Below are positions 24,857 through 33,600 of a stretch of 64,000 bases of DNA, one piece after another. Made by a program: the position numbers and the translations under genes. This DNA comes from Streptomyces misionensis. GTDB lineage: Bacteria; Actinomycetota; Actinomycetes; Streptomycetales; Streptomycetaceae. The DNA is taken from assembly GCF_900104815.1 (NCBI RefSeq), contig NZ_FNTD01000004.1, positions 7,439,001 to 7,503,000 of the forward strand. Reading direction: 5' to 3'. The notes beneath the pieces were generated by a model. That model did not search any database, had not been told where the DNA came from, and saw nothing but the letters and a program-made list of their open reading frames with translations. The number at the start of each line of letters is the position of its first letter. The first letter of the stretch is position 1.

Positions 24857-25576
24857 ATGGATGACACGCAGGAGTGGACGGCCGCCCCCGGCGCGGCGGA
24901 ACGAGCGCGGTCGGTGCTCGTCGCCGCATGGTCGTGCGCGGTGACCGCGGGCGGCACGCGCGAGGAGTACGTCGGCGCGCACACCGTGGCCGACGACGGC
25001 GCGGTCCTGCTCGCGGTGCCCGAGGACAGCGACCTCCCCGCGGCGGCGCGGCAGGGCACCCGCGCGGTACTGGAGTTCGCCGACGTGGCGCCCGTACCCG
25101 TGCGCGACCGTGTCCGCGCCCGCCTCTGGCTGGCCGGCCGCCTCGCCCCGGCCCCCGACGGCGGCGCCCTGCGCTGCCACCCCGACCGCGTGCTGCTGCG
25201 GCGTGCCGGCGGCTCCGTACTCGTCGAACCGGACGAGTTCACCGCCGCCCGCCCCGATCCGCTGGCCACCGCCGAGGCCCGGCTGCTCACCCACCTCGCC
25301 GACGCCCACCCGGACGCCGTGCGGCGCCTCACCCGGCTGGTACGGCCCGAGAGCCTGCACGCGGCGACCCGCGTACTGCCCCTCGCCGTCGACCGGCACG
25401 GGCTGACCCTGCGCATCGAACGCACCCGCGCCCACGGCGACGTACGCCTGCCTTTCCACCGCCCCGCCGACGACCTCGCCCAGCTCACCGAGCGGGTGCA
25501 CGCCCTGCTGGCGCAGGCGGGCCGCGCAGGCTGCCCCCGGACGCTACAGCGGCAGCGCGCAGACGGCGACGGGTGA
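24857..25576 (+). CDS. DUF2470 domain protein, iron-regulated
   Basis: A 239-residue cytoplasmic protein. Residues 1-130 look like a split-barrel (PNPOx-like) domain: AVLLAVPEDSDLPAAARQGTRAVLEFADVAPVPVRDRVRARLWLAGRL. The C-terminal DUF2470 unit starts ATAEARLLTHLADAHPDAVRRLTRL. This architecture occurs in HugZ-type heme oxygenases and in proteins next to siderophore-utilisation genes. An iron box sits just before the ribosome-binding site GAGGAGG, so it is expected to be induced by iron limitation; release of iron from heme or siderophores is a reasonable guess. Its 3' end overlaps the convergent lactonase gene by 33 bp. Confidence 0.85.
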   Translation: MDDTQEWTAAPGAAERARSVLVAAWSCAVTAGGTREEYVGAHTVADDGAVLLAVPEDSDLPAAARQGTRAVLEFADVAPVPVRDRVRARLWLAGRLAPAPDGGALRCHPDRVLLRRAGGSVLVEPDEFTAARPDPLATAEARLLTHLADAHPDAVRRLTRLVRPESLHAATRVLPLAVDRHGLTLRIERTRAHGDVRLPFHRPADDLAQLTERVHALLAQAGRAGCPRTLQRQRADGDG

Positions 25577-26737
25577 CGCGAACGGCTCGCCGGCGAGCCG
25601 CAGTTCACCGCGATCGGTGTCGACGTGGAAGACGGTGACCGTGCCCGAGCGCTGGTTGGCGGCGAACAGCAGCCGGCCGTCCGGCGAGAACGCGATCTGC
25701 CGCGGGAAGTCCCCGCCGACCGGCACCGTGCCCAGCAGCCGCAGCCGGGACCCCTCGGCCTCCACCGCGTACCTCGCCAGGCTGTTGTGGCCGCGGTTGG
25801 CCAGGAAGGCGTACCGGCCGTCGCCCGTGACCAGGATCTGCGCCGGGTAGTTGGTGACGTCCCCCGAGGAGCCCGTGGACTGCGGCGCGCCGATCGTCAG
25901 CCGGCCGGAGGGCGGGTCGTAGGCGCAGACGGCGATCGTGTCGTCGACCTCGTTGGCCAGATAGGCGTGCCGCCCGCCCGGATGGAAGGTCAGATGGCGG
26001 GGCCCCGCGCCCGGCCGGGTGTGCGCCTGGCCGGTCTCGGTGAGCGTGCCCTTCGCCGTGTCCAGGCGGTACGTGTAGACGGTGTCCGTGCCGAGGTCCA
26101 CCGCGAGCAGATGCCGGCCGTCCGGAGCGGTCGTGAACTGGTGGGCGTGCGGTCCCTCCTGGCCCGGACCGGGCGCCGGGGAGGTGTGCGTGACCAGGTC
26201 GGTGCGCTCGCCCAGGGCGCCCGAGGCGGCGATCGGATGCACGGCGACACTGCCGGAGCCGTAGTTCGCGCTGAGCAGCCAGCGCCCGCAGGGGTGCACC
26301 GACAGATGGCAGGGCCCGGCGCCCCCGGTGCTCCGCGTGCCGAGGATCCGCCGGTCCGCCAGGCGTACGGCCGTCACCCCGCCGTCCTGCCGCTCGTCCA
26401 CCGCGTACAGCGTGCGCCCGTCCGGGTGCACGGCGAGGTACGACGGGTCGGGGACCCCGGTGAGCGTGCCGGAGCCCGTGATCGCACCGGATTCCGGGTC
26501 GTAGGAGGCGAGCCCGATGCCGGTGCCGCCGCCCGGGGCGGAGGTGTAGGTGCCCACGTACAGCGGGCGCGGCCCCGCGGAGCGGTCGCCGGGCGGCCGC
26601 CGCGGGTCCGCGGCCCGCGCGGCGCTCGGGGGAGGGGCGGCCGGCGACGGCACCGCGACCACGGCCGCCGCGCCCGCGCCCACCCCGATGAACCGGCGCC
26701 TGCTCCAGCCGCCGCCCGCCGCTGCCTCCGTGTCCAT
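25544..26737 (-). CDS. Tat-exported lactonase family protein (YbhE/6-phosphogluconolactonase-like beta-propeller)
   Basis: A 397-residue exported protein. Its N-terminus WSRRRFIGVGAGAAAVVAVPSPA is a twin-arginine signal. The mature part is a seven-bladed propeller of the lactonase family: LYVGTYTSAPGGGTGIGLASYD, SYLAVHPDGRTLYAVDE, GPCHLSVHPCGRWLLSANYGSGSVAVHPI, GPHAHQFTTAPDGRHLLAVDLGTD. Family relatives include cytosolic 6-phosphogluconolactonase PgL and muconate-cycloisomerase-like proteins; export by Tat suggests another sugar-lactone substrate. The ATG at 26737 has GAGGT seven bases upstream. Confidence 0.9.
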   Translation of the reverse strand: MDTEAAAGGGWSRRRFIGVGAGAAAVVAVPSPAAPPPSAARAADPRRPPGDRSAGPRPLYVGTYTSAPGGGTGIGLASYDPESGAITGSGTLTGVPDPSYLAVHPDGRTLYAVDERQDGGVTAVRLADRRILGTRSTGGAGPCHLSVHPCGRWLLSANYGSGSVAVHPIAASGALGERTDLVTHTSPAPGPGQEGPHAHQFTTAPDGRHLLAVDLGTDTVYTYRLDTAKGTLTETGQAHTRPGAGPRHLTFHPGGRHAYLANEVDDTIAVCAYDPPSGRLTIGAPQSTGSSGDVTNYPAQILVTGDGRYAFLANRGHNSLARYAVEAEGSRLRLLGTVPVGGDFPRQIAFSPDGRLLFAANQRSGTVTVFHVDTDRGELRLAGEPFASPVAVCALPL

Positions 26738-26840
26738 CCCACACCTCAGGTCGTCGGTCGCCCGGTCGTGAGGGCCACCTTGGCCCGAGCCGGGTGTGCG
26801 AGGCAAGGACGGCGGCGCGGGACACGGCGGCCGGCCGGCC

Positions 26841-28094
26841 TCACGGAGTGCGGTCGCCGAACCCCGCCCGGTCGCTCCACAGCTTCTCCTGGATGCCGAG
26901 CCGCTCGCGCATCCGCGTCATCCGGGGCAGCTTGGCACGCTGCTCGGCGGAGACCCGGTCCAGCTCCTCCAGCAGGCGCCGGGTGCGGTGCTCGGTGTTC
27001 AGCTCGTCGATGATCCGGGTCGTCTCGGTCAGTACGGCGCCCAGCAGTTGCCAGTTCGCCCAGTCCCTGCGGACCTCCTCGCGCAGCAGCTCGGCCAGCC
27101 GGTCCCGGGTGCCGGCCGCGGTGTGCAGCTCGGCCGTCAGCCGTGCCTCCGCCGACTCGGCGTCCGCACTCAGATGGGCGGTCACCAGCACCGCGAAACT
27201 GACCACCGCGTCGCCGATCTCCGACAGCAGCTCCTCCACCACCGCCCCGACCCGGGGCGGGAACAGGTCCTCGGAGCCGCGCGCCTTGGCCAGGTCGGTG
27301 AAGGAACGGGCCAGCACCCGCAGCACCACCGTGCAGATCTCCAGCGTGTCCAGGCCGGTACGGAGCACCACCCGGTGCAGCAGACCCTCCTTGACCCGCG
27401 GATTGAGCCGCAGACTGTCCTCGGCCTGCCGCAGCGAGGCGTCCACCTCGGCGATGTACTGGTCCAGCCGGCGTGCCTCGTGCAGCCGCTCGGCCGCCCG
27501 CTGCCAGGGGATGTGGCCGGCGGCCTCCTCACCCATCCGCAGCATCAACTGCCGCACCCGGCGCGCCAGGTCCGCGATCGACCGGCCCGCCGCGTCCACC
27601 CACACCGGCGGCGGCAGCAGCAGATTGCAGGCGGTGCCCACGACCGCGCCGATCAGCGTCTCCACGATCCGCGCCCAGGCGGTGAAGCCGACCGTGGTCA
27701 CCCCCAGCACCAGCATCGCGCTGATCGCCACCTCGGCGACGTACTCGTCCACCCGTACCAGATGGCCCACCGCCAGTGCGGCCACGATCAGCAGCGCCAG
27801 GCTCCACCAGGTCAGGCCCACCAGCACACTGAAGGCGATGGCGACCAGCACACCGGCCACCACCGCGTTCACCCGCCGGATGCCGTTGGTCAGCGTGGCG
27901 TAGAAGGTCACCTGGACCACCAGCAGCGCGGTCAGGGGCGAGGTCAGCGGGGCGGGCTCGGGACTCAGCCGGAGCGCGATGACATAGGCGACCGTCGCCG
28001 CCGCGGCAGACCGCAGCGTCTGGACGACCACCGGCTCCCGGCGGCGCATCACCAGGCGCCGCAGTCCCTCGATCCCCTTGCGTACGTCGTACAT
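26841..28094 (-). CDS. FUSC/aromatic acid exporter family membrane protein
   Basis: A 417-residue protein. The first 170 residues hold five to six membrane segments (VAYVIALRLSPEPAPLTSPLTALLVVQVTFYATLTNGIRRV, then VLVAIAFSVLVGL and further helices), matching the FUSC half-channel of the YccS/AaeB group. LTALLVVQVT and VNAVVAGVLVAIAFS are typical. The remaining 240 residues are a soluble alpha-helical, coiled-coil-like domain. Members are thought to export aromatic acids. ATG 28094 has GAAGGA directly against it, an unusually short spacing, so the true start could be a few codons later (Met16). Confidence 0.82.
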   Translation of the reverse strand: MYDVRKGIEGLRRLVMRRREPVVVQTLRSAAAATVAYVIALRLSPEPAPLTSPLTALLVVQVTFYATLTNGIRRVNAVVAGVLVAIAFSVLVGLTWWSLALLIVAALAVGHLVRVDEYVAEVAISAMLVLGVTTVGFTAWARIVETLIGAVVGTACNLLLPPPVWVDAAGRSIADLARRVRQLMLRMGEEAAGHIPWQRAAERLHEARRLDQYIAEVDASLRQAEDSLRLNPRVKEGLLHRVVLRTGLDTLEICTVVLRVLARSFTDLAKARGSEDLFPPRVGAVVEELLSEIGDAVVSFAVLVTAHLSADAESAEARLTAELHTAAGTRDRLAELLREEVRRDWANWQLLGAVLTETTRIIDELNTEHRTRRLLEELDRVSAEQRAKLPRMTRMRERLGIQEKLWSDRAGFGDRTP

Positions 28095-28228
28095 TCCTTC
28101 GCCTGTTCCCGTTCCTCGGCTGCGTCGAACGTGGATGTTCGAGGAGGGCGGGCGCGGGGCGGAGACGCGTGGGCCATCCGGCCGAGCGCCGGTGACCGGC
28201 GCTGCGACCGGAAGGGTTCGGAAAGACC

Positions 28229-28723
28229 CTAGGCGTAGAGCTTGTCGACGAAGGCGGCCAGGTTGCCGGCCGTCCGCGCGATCTGCTCCTCCAGCGTCAG
28301 GCTCTCCTCGAACCGCGTACCGGACTCGGGCACCTTCTTGCCGCGGACGTACAGGGAACACGCCAGGTCCGTACACATGTACAGGCCCACCGAGTTGCCC
28401 TCGCGGCCCGCCGTGCCCGCCTTGCGCGCGGTCATCAGCGACACGCCGCCGCCGGGGTGCGTGGTCAGGCACACCGAGCACATGCTGCGGTGCAGGAAGC
28501 CGCGCTGGGACGCCGGGAAGCGCAGCGCGATGCCCACGAGCCGGTCCGCCCGCTCGGTCACCAGATAGCTGCGGTCGGGCGCGCCCGGGTCCCGCCAGCC
28601 GAGGAAGTCCAGATCGTCCCACGGCCGTTCGTCGAGGTCCCGGGGTATCGCCAGCCGCTTGGCCTCCCCCTTGGAGCAGTTCACGAAAGAGCCGCGGATG
28701 TCCTGCTCGGTGAGCGATCTCAT
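28229..28723 (-). CDS. FBP-domain protein (FusB-like EF-G-binding zinc protein)
   Basis: A 164-residue cytosolic protein. The C-terminal half has a treble-clef zinc site, CSVCLTTHPGGGVSLMTARKAG ... YMCTDLACS, as in FusB/FusC, which bind elongation factor G and give fusidic-acid resistance by releasing stalled EF-G from ribosomes. The N-terminal half (FVNCSKGEAKRLAIPRDLDERPWDDLDFLGWRDP) is also typical of the actinobacterial FBP family. Whether it gives drug resistance or a housekeeping role in ribosome recycling cannot be told. It lies 134 bp before the FUSC gene on the same strand. Start from GAAGGA upstream of ATG 28723. Confidence 0.87.
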   Translation of the reverse strand: MRSLTEQDIRGSFVNCSKGEAKRLAIPRDLDERPWDDLDFLGWRDPGAPDRSYLVTERADRLVGIALRFPASQRGFLHRSMCSVCLTTHPGGGVSLMTARKAGTAGREGNSVGLYMCTDLACSLYVRGKKVPESGTRFEESLTLEEQIARTAGNLAAFVDKLYA

Positions 28724-28805
28724 GGGAAATTCCTTCGTCGTACGTGCACGGAACCCGCAAGATGGGTCCCTGAGCAGCCTAGATATCCCAGGGGAGGGGG
28801 AGCCA

Positions 28806-29678
28806 ATGGATTTCCCGGGCTTTCCGGACGGCCTGCCGTTACGCGCCCACCGGGCCCTGCGGCACGTGACCGCCCGCGCGTCCGGGCCCGCGCTCGTCCC
28901 CGGCCCGCACATCACCCTGAACTTCCACCCGGACCGGCTGTCGGGCGGGCTCTCCGTCCTCGACTCCCTCGCCCGGGACGGCGTCTACCACTCCCAGTTC
29001 GTCACCGGCACGAGCAACGGCGGGCTCACGGCACACCCGGGCGGCGACCGCTGGCGCTGGGAGAGCCGGATCTTCGGCGGCGCCTACGACGACGCCGAGC
29101 CGGCGGAGCGGCCGGTGTACGGCGCCCTGGACTTCCGCCGCCAACCGGGGGGCGCCGCGCCGCGGTTCGGCTCCTCGTTCCTGCGGCTGGCCGCACCCGT
29201 CGCGCACCGGGCCACCTTCTGCTACCCGGACAGCGCGGCCGAGCCCGCCGACTTCGGGGTGGCGAGCGCGATGCCGCTGATCGCGCTCGCCGAGGCGGAC
29301 GAGCGGGACGCGCTCGACGACTACATCGAGTGCCATGTGCACGGGGGCGTGCTGCTCACCCGGGACGTGCGGGCGCTGGTACTGGACCCGAGCTTCCGGG
29401 GCACACCCGTGGAGGCGGCGGCCCGGCGGCTGCCGTTCCCGCTGGAGTGGCACCCCGGCTACCGGCTCACCGCCGACCGGCTGCACCACCACGCCGACTA
29501 CCGGGGCGCCGAGTACACCCGTCTGGGCGCCCGGATCGCGGAGCGGGGCGTACTCACCCCGCGGATCATCGGCGACGCGGCCCGCACCGGCCGCTACGAC
29601 CTCCAGGACCTGAAGAAGGTCTGGCACGTCCTGGCCCGTTTCGGCGCGGTCCGGGAGCCGTCCGGGGTCGGGAACTGA
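28806..29678 (+). CDS. DUF3626 domain protein
   Basis: A 290-residue protein of the DUF3626 family, recognised from PGPHITLNFHPDRL near the N-terminus and the repeated conserved pieces YHSQFVTGTSNGGLTAHPGGDRWRWESRIFGGAYD and FRRQPGGAAPRFGSSFLRL. Function is unknown; the arrangement of His, Asp and Arg resembles an ADP-ribosyltransferase-like or nuclease fold, but I cannot confirm either. The ATG lies after the ribosome-binding site GGGGAGGGGGAG. It is divergent from the FBP gene by 82 bp and may share a promoter region. Confidence 0.82.
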   Translation: MDFPGFPDGLPLRAHRALRHVTARASGPALVPGPHITLNFHPDRLSGGLSVLDSLARDGVYHSQFVTGTSNGGLTAHPGGDRWRWESRIFGGAYDDAEPAERPVYGALDFRRQPGGAAPRFGSSFLRLAAPVAHRATFCYPDSAAEPADFGVASAMPLIALAEADERDALDDYIECHVHGGVLLTRDVRALVLDPSFRGTPVEAAARRLPFPLEWHPGYRLTADRLHHHADYRGAEYTRLGARIAERGVLTPRIIGDAARTGRYDLQDLKKVWHVLARFGAVREPSGVGN

Positions 29679-29688
29679 CGACCGACGG

Positions 29689-29714
29689 CCGCCCGGTGTA
29701 CACGCGCCGGGCGG
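29689..29714. terminator. Hairpin terminator between convergent genes
   Basis: CCGCCCGG (29689-29696) and CCGGGCGG (29707-29714) form an 8-bp G+C stem with a 10-nt loop, in the 95-bp gap between the DUF3626 stop and the PAS-LuxR stop. It can work in either direction. Confidence 0.5.
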
Positions 29715-29773
29715 GAGCCGGTGCCGGCGCGCCGTTCCCCCCTGGCCCCCGCTCTGCCGGGCCGGGCCGTGTG

Positions 29774-30400
29774 TCAGGGTGCCGCAGGCGGCCACACCCC
29801 GGGGGCCAGCACCCCCGACGCGTAGGCGCGAGCCACCAGTTCGGTGCGGTTGGCGGCGCCCCAGCGGGCGGAGAGACGGCGGAGGTGGTAGTTGACGCCG
29901 TCGGTGGTGAGGCCGAGTTCGCGGGCGGCGCGGGCCGTGGTGGCGCCCGAGGCCAGCAGGGCCAGCACCCGGCCCTCCACGGGGGTGACCGGCGCCGGGG
30001 CGGGAACCGGCGGGGCGGCGGGGCGCTCGTCCTCGATCCGCAGCATCACCAGCAGCGCGGGCGTCTCCTCCACACTGTCGCTCACCGGGTCCGCGGTCAG
30101 CTCCCCGTACCGCTCGCCCCCGTCCGGCGCCCGCCAGCACACCGAGACCCGGTAGCGCGAGCGGCGCCGCAGCCGCAGCGCCTCGGCGATCCGCTCCACC
30201 TGCGTGGCCCGCTGCGGGCGGAACAGCTCCAGCACGTCCCGGCCGCGCAGCCGCCCCGGCGTCGTGCCGCACTCCGCGGCCATCGCGGGATTGGCGAGCA
30301 CGACACGGCCGTACGCGTCGCACACCGCGACCGGCACCGCCACCCGGTCGAACAGGGTCAGGGCGCGGTTGCGCCAGACCACGGCGTCGCCCGTCTCCAC
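29774..30400 (-). CDS. PAS-LuxR family transcriptional regulator
   Basis: A 208-residue regulator. An N-terminal PAS sensor (residues 10-125: VAVPVAVCDAYGRVVLANPAMAAECGTTPGRLRGRDVLELF) precedes a LuxR/GerE helix-turn-helix (about 145-200: PVEGRVLALLASGATTARAARELGLTTDGVNYHLRRLSARWGAANRTELVARAYASG). PAS-LuxR regulators are common activators of Streptomyces secondary metabolism (PimM type). GTG 30400 has GGGAGG five bases upstream. It is divergent from the P450-reductase fusion and a 20-bp palindrome lies between, so it is the natural candidate to control that enzyme. Confidence 0.9.
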   Translation of the reverse strand: METGDAVVWRNRALTLFDRVAVPVAVCDAYGRVVLANPAMAAECGTTPGRLRGRDVLELFRPQRATQVERIAEALRLRRRSRYRVSVCWRAPDGGERYGELTADPVSDSVEETPALLVMLRIEDERPAAPPVPAPAPVTPVEGRVLALLASGATTARAARELGLTTDGVNYHLRRLSARWGAANRTELVARAYASGVLAPGVWPPAAP

Positions 30401-30513
30401 GCGTACCTCCCGACGTGCCGCAGTGTCCGCTTCATCCAAGACGAAGGCCCAGGCCGGCGCCAAATCGGCGGGGCACCGGCCGCGGCCGCGCGCAAGCCCC
30501 GCGGGCCGGTTTC

Positions 30514-30533
30514 CACTGCACGATCGTGTAGTG
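30514..30533. promoter_or_regulatory. 20-bp near-perfect palindrome upstream of the P450-reductase gene
   Basis: CACTGCACGA and TCGTGTAGTG match as inverted repeats at 9 of 10 positions, with CACGATCGTG as the perfect core. It sits about 80 bp before the P450-reductase ATG and about 115 bp before the PAS-LuxR start, a typical operator position. PimM-type regulators bind CTVGGGAWWTCCCBAG-like sites, which this does not resemble, so another regulator may be responsible. Confidence 0.5.
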
Positions 30534-30611
30534 GTGTGGTCCCGACCGGGGAGCGGGGCGAGCAGGCTGGAGCGCAGCACACCGCGCACCGTGAAAGGGA
30601 GTTGCCGCGCC

Positions 30612-33600
30612 ATGCCCCCCACCGCACCGCATCCCGCCCCCTCCGCCGTCCCCGTCGTGGACCTCGGCACCGCCGGCGTCGGACGCACCCCCATCCAGCA
30701 GACCATGGGCCTGATGCGCACCCACGGGCCGGTGCTGGTGCGCCGGCTGCACGGCCGGGAGACCCTGTTCGTCGCGGACACGGACCTGGTCGCCGACCTG
30801 GCCGACGAGGACCGCTTCGCCAAGCACGTCGGACCCGCGCTGGAGAACGTGCGCGCCTTCACCGCCGACGGCCTGTTCACCGCGTACAACGACGAACCGA
30901 ACTGGGCCAAGGCGCACGACATCCTGATGCCCGCCTTCGCGCTCGGCTCCATGCGCACCTACCACCCGGTGATGCTGCGGGTGGCCCGCCGGCTCATCGA
31001 CTCCTGGGACCGCGCGGCCCACGCCGGGCGCCCGGTCGCCGTGGCCGACGACATGACCCGGATGACCCTCGACACCATCGGACTCGCCGGATTCGGCTAC
31101 GACTTCGGCTCCTTCGGGCGCGAACGGCCGCACCCCTTCGTGGAGTCCATGGTCCGCTGCCTGGAGTGGAGCATGACCCGCGTGGCCGCGCCCGCGGACC
31201 GCGACCACGCGGCGGCCGACGCGGCCTTCCGCCGGGACGCGGACTTCCTCGCCGGGGTGGTGGACGACGTCGTCGCCGCCCGCACCGGCACCGACCAGAG
31301 CGGCGCCGAGGACCTGCTCGGGCTGATGCTCAGCGCGCCGCACCCGGCGGACGGCACCACCCTGGACACCGCCAACATCCGCAACCAGGTGATCACCTTC
31401 CTGATCGCGGGGCACGAGACCACCTCGGGCGCGATGTCCTTCGCCCTGTACTACCTGGTCAAGCACCCCGCCGTGCTCCGGCTGGTACAGCGGGAGGCCG
31501 ACGCGCTGTGGGGCGACGCGGCCGACCCCGAGCCGACGTACGAGGACGTCGGACGGCTCACCTACACCCGCCAGGTGCTCAACGAGGCGCTGCGGCTGTG
31601 GCCGACGGCCGCCGCGTTCAGCCGGCACGCCCGCGAGGACACCCTGCTCGGCGGCCGGATCCCGCTCGCCGCCGGACAGCCCGTCACCGTACTCACCCCG
31701 ATGCTGCACCGCCAGCCCGTCTGGGGCGACAACCCGGAGCTGTTCGACCCCGAGCGGTTCACCGCCGAGGCGGAGGAGGCCCGCCCGGTGCACGCCTTCA
31801 AACCCTTCGGCACCGGCGAACGCGCCTGCATCGGAAGGCAGTTCGCGCTGCACGAGGCGACCATGCTGCTCGCCCTGCTGGTGCACCGTTACCGGCTGCA
31901 CGACCACGCCGGCTACCGGCTCGACGTGAAGGAGACCCTGACCCTCAAGCCCGAGGGCTTCACCCTCACCCTCACCCCGCGCACCTCCGCCGACCGGGTC
32001 CACGCCCCGCTGCCCGGCGCCCCCGCGCGGAGCGCGTCGACGACGGCCCCGGACGCCCTCCCGTCCCGGGTCCGCCCCGGCACCGGCGTGCTCTTCCTGC
32101 ACGGCAGCAACTACGGCACCTGCCGCGCCTTCGCCGGACAACTCGCCGACGAGGCGGCGGCGTTGGGCTGCGCCACCGAGGTGGCCGCGCTCGACGCCTA
32201 CGCGGACGGGCTGCCCACGGACCGGGCCGTCGTCATCACCGCCGCCTCCTACAACGGCCGCCCCACCGACGACGCCACCGCCTTCACCGCCCTGCTCGAC
32301 GGCGTCCCCGACCTCACCGGGGTGACGTACGCCGTCCTCGGCGTCGGCGACCGCAACTGGTCCGCCACCTACCAGCAGGTCCCCACCCGCATCGACGCCC
32401 GCCTCGCCGAACTCGGCGCCACCCGGCTCACCGACCGGGCGGCCGCCGACGCCTCCGGCGACCTCACCGGCACCGTGCGGGAGTTCACCGACCGGCTGCG
32501 CACCGCGTTGCTGACCGCGTACGGCGATCCGGACGCCACCGGGGACGACCGGCCGCGGCCCGGACACGCCTACGAGGTGCGCACGCTGACCGGCGGCCCG
32601 CTGGACGCCCTGGCCGAACGGCACGGGCTGACCGCGATGACCGTCACCGAGGCGTACGACCTCACCGCTCCCGGCCACCCGCGCACCAAGCGGTTCCTGC
32701 GCATCGCCCTGCCCGACGGCGTCACCTACCGCACCGCCGACCACCTGGCCGTCCTCCCCGTCAACGCCCCCGGCCTGGTGGACCGCGCGCTCGCCGCCCT
32801 CGGCCTGGACGGCGACACCGTCCTGGACATCCGCACCACCCGGGCGCGGCGCGACGGCCTCGCGGTGGACCGCCCGCTGACCGTACGGCAGTTGCTGACC
32901 CACCACGTCGAGCTGCAGGAGCGGCCCACGGCCCGGCAGCTCGCCCTGCTCGCGCAGGCCAACCCCTGCCCGCCCGAGCGCGCCGCCCTCGAGGCCCTGC
33001 CCGGCGACGACCCGCGCACCCTCGTGGAGCTGGCCGAGGACCACCCCGCGCTGCGCGGCGCCCTCGACTGGCCGCTCCTGCTCGACCTGCTGACCCCGCT
33101 GCGGCCCCGCCACTACTCCCTCTCCTCCTCCCCGGCGGCCGACCCGCGCCACGCCGACCTGATGGTCTCGGTCCTCGACGCCCCCGCCCGCTCGGGCCGC
33201 GGCCGGTACCGGGGCACCGGGTCGGGCCACCTGGCCGGCCTGCGGCCCGGCGACACCGTCTACGCCCGGGTGCAGCCGTGCCGCGAGGCCTTCCGCGTCG
33301 ACGGTTCCGTGCCGGTGGTGCTGGTGGCCGCGGGCACCGGACTCGCCCCGTTCCGCGGCACCGTCGCCGACCGGGTCGCCGCCCTGCGCGCGGGCGGCCG
33401 GCTCCCGCGGGCCCTGCTCTACTTCGGCTGCGACGCGCCCGACGCGGACTTCCTGCACGCCGAGGAGCTGCGTGCCGCCGAGGCCGCGGGCGCCGTCCGG
33501 CTGCGCCCGGCCTTCAGCGAGGCACCCGAGGACGGCGCCCGCTTCGTGCAGCACCGGATCGCCGCCGAGGCCGACGAGGTGTGGGCGCTGCTCTCCGCGG

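Noticed and set aside
30432..33554. A 1040-codon open frame on the minus strand, antisense to the P450-reductase gene
   Set aside because: The composition (Gly/Val/Gln/His-rich) and complete lack of motifs are typical of antisense frames in high-G+C DNA; the sense frame holds all conserved P450 and reductase motifs.
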